From JBBTQE01 sp038065775 (lineage in GTDB: Bacteria > Patescibacteriota > Patescibacteriia > Magasanikbacterales > GWA2-37-8): a stretch of 6,944 nucleotides of DNA. The DNA is taken from positions 1 to 6,944 of the forward strand of contig JBBTQE010000048.1 of assembly GCA_038065775.1 (NCBI GenBank), read 5' to 3'. The notes under the pieces are model-generated. The model did not search any database. It had not been told where the DNA came from and saw only the letters and a program-made list of their open reading frames with translations. Shown in pieces: positions 6,401-6,944 of the stretch. The translations under genes and the position numbers were made by a program. Position 1 is the first letter of the stretch, and every line of letters begins with the position of its first letter.

Positions 6401-6944
6401 TTAACCTTCAATTTGCAATTGATTTAACGGAGGCAAATGCTCGCTGAACGCGATATCGGGATTATATGTTGAGGAATAAAGCTCTATCAGCGATTGCGTG
6501 TCAACTCTGATCACTTCCAAATTCATGCTCGCCAAACCAGACTCAATCTGTCTCACCCTCATGTCAAGATCATTTTTTCTCTGCTGAAATCTTTCACCTT
6601 TTAATTTAATCGTTCTGACCGGATTAATGGCCTCGCCAAACCTTGACCAAAAACTTTTGCTTTTATTTGACAGCGGATCATACGGCACAACCACATAAAA
6701 TTGTTTACTCATTATTTTGCCCATACTTACAAGCTCGGCGACAAATGATCTGTAGTCCGCGATTTGCGCCCTTAACAGTTCGTTCGGCTGTTCCCTTTCT
6801 TTTTTTAGCAAATTTTCCAGATATGGTTTTATGTACAACTGTCTGGATTGGATTACTATCTGCAACGGAAAATCCAAACCGTTTAAAAAAGAAACATACG
6901 AAGACACTATCGCGTTTTGCTCGTCTTCATTTTTTAACGCAAAA
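6401..6944 (-). CDS. TraC-like protein upstream of VirB4, 5' part outside window
   Basis: The frame runs open to the window edge, so the N-terminus is missing and 180 C-terminal residues are visible. An internal GTG at 6907 could be mistaken for the start, but the frame continues upstream without a stop, so this is an internal valine. The visible part has no strong membrane helix and is mostly soluble. It contains NGLDFPLQIVIQSRQL, a charged helical stretch with KKEREQPNELLRAQIADY, then QFYVVVPYDPL and a C-terminal stretch ending LPPLNQLQIEG. From memory this pattern matches small TraC-like proteins, often left hypothetical, placed directly before virB4 in Patescibacteria and some Gram-positive type IV systems. 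They may correspond to a detached part of the VirB4/TraC N-terminal region. The family call is from recall and context. It overlaps the virB4 Shine-Dalgarno and ends 3 bases before virB4. Confidence 0.75.
   Translation of the reverse strand, partial: FALKNEDEQNAIVSSYVSFLNGLDFPLQIVIQSRQLYIKPYLENLLKKEREQPNELLRAQIADYRSFVAELVSMGKIMSKQFYVVVPYDPLSNKSKSFWSRFGEAINPVRTIKLKGERFQQRKNDLDMRVRQIESGLASMNLEVIRVDTQSLIELYSSTYNPDIAFSEHLPPLNQLQIEG
6404..6410 (-). promoter_or_regulatory. Shine-Dalgarno for virB4 inside the preceding gene
   Basis: TGAAGGT on the minus strand contains GAAGG 7 bases before the virB4 ATG at 6397. It lies within the last codons (Glu-Gly) of the upstream gene, and the two genes are separated by only TCT. 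This supports the chosen virB4 start and tight coupling. It is the only convincing Shine-Dalgarno I could find in the window. Confidence 0.6.

Noticed and set aside
4432..6404. Plus-strand open frames of 67-107 codons opposite virB4 and its neighbour
   Set aside because: They are antisense to a clear ATPase with intact Walker motifs, and their translations show no domain or sensible composition.
6401..6907. A complete 168-residue gene starting with GTG at 6907
   Set aside because: The frame continues upstream without a stop to the window edge (12 more codons), and coding character persists, so the GTG is an internal valine and the gene is partial.
1..6944. CRISPR array, insertion sequence, prophage or integrated element next to the tRNA
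   Set aside because: No regularly spaced repeats, transposase or integrase were seen, and I found no second copy of the tRNA 3' end that would mark an attachment site.

Overview
This window looks like a piece of chromosome from an AT-rich bacterium with a compact genome. The best guess is a member of the Candidate Phyla Radiation (Patescibacteria, Parcubacteria-like). This is inferred from the style of the genes: a short VirB4-type ATPase preceded by a small TraC-like protein, a ComF protein, a tRNA-Ser without encoded CCA, very short intergenic gaps and few Shine-Dalgarno sites. No phylogenetic marker is present to prove it. All supported genes lie on the minus strand, so transcription runs from high to low coordinates, and the standard genetic code works throughout.

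Reading in the direction of transcription, positions 6944 to 3200 hold what looks like one operon of four genes: a TraC-like protein cut by the window edge, a VirB4/TraC-family secretion ATPase, a single-pass membrane protein of unknown function, and a ComF-family phosphoribosyltransferase. The gaps are 3, 8 and 25 bases. The first three could form the energising and inner-membrane part of a type IV secretion-like machine. The last belongs to a family tied to natural competence. No promoter for this operon is visible inside the window.

Positions 3182 to 762 hold a second unit. A strong promoter (TTGACT, 16-base spacer, extended TATAAT) fires into a tRNA-Ser(GCU). Only 32 bases after the tRNA begins an adenosine kinase of the mycobacterial AdoK type, followed after 5 bases by S-adenosylhomocysteine hydrolase. 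The two enzymes are consecutive: AhcY splits S-adenosylhomocysteine to homocysteine and adenosine, and the kinase converts adenosine to AMP. This pulls the reversible hydrolysis forward and recovers the purine.

Positions 752 to 1 hold a third unit. A near-consensus promoter (TTGACA, 17, TAAAAT) starts just past the ahcY stop codon and drives an O-antigen ligase/polymerase-like membrane protein, of which only the N-terminal 224 residues are in the window.

No mobile element, CRISPR array, phage gene or broken gene was seen. The points most worth following are the secretion/competence operon, the tRNA at the head of a metabolic operon, and a few short inverted or repeated sequences at promoters and stop codons.
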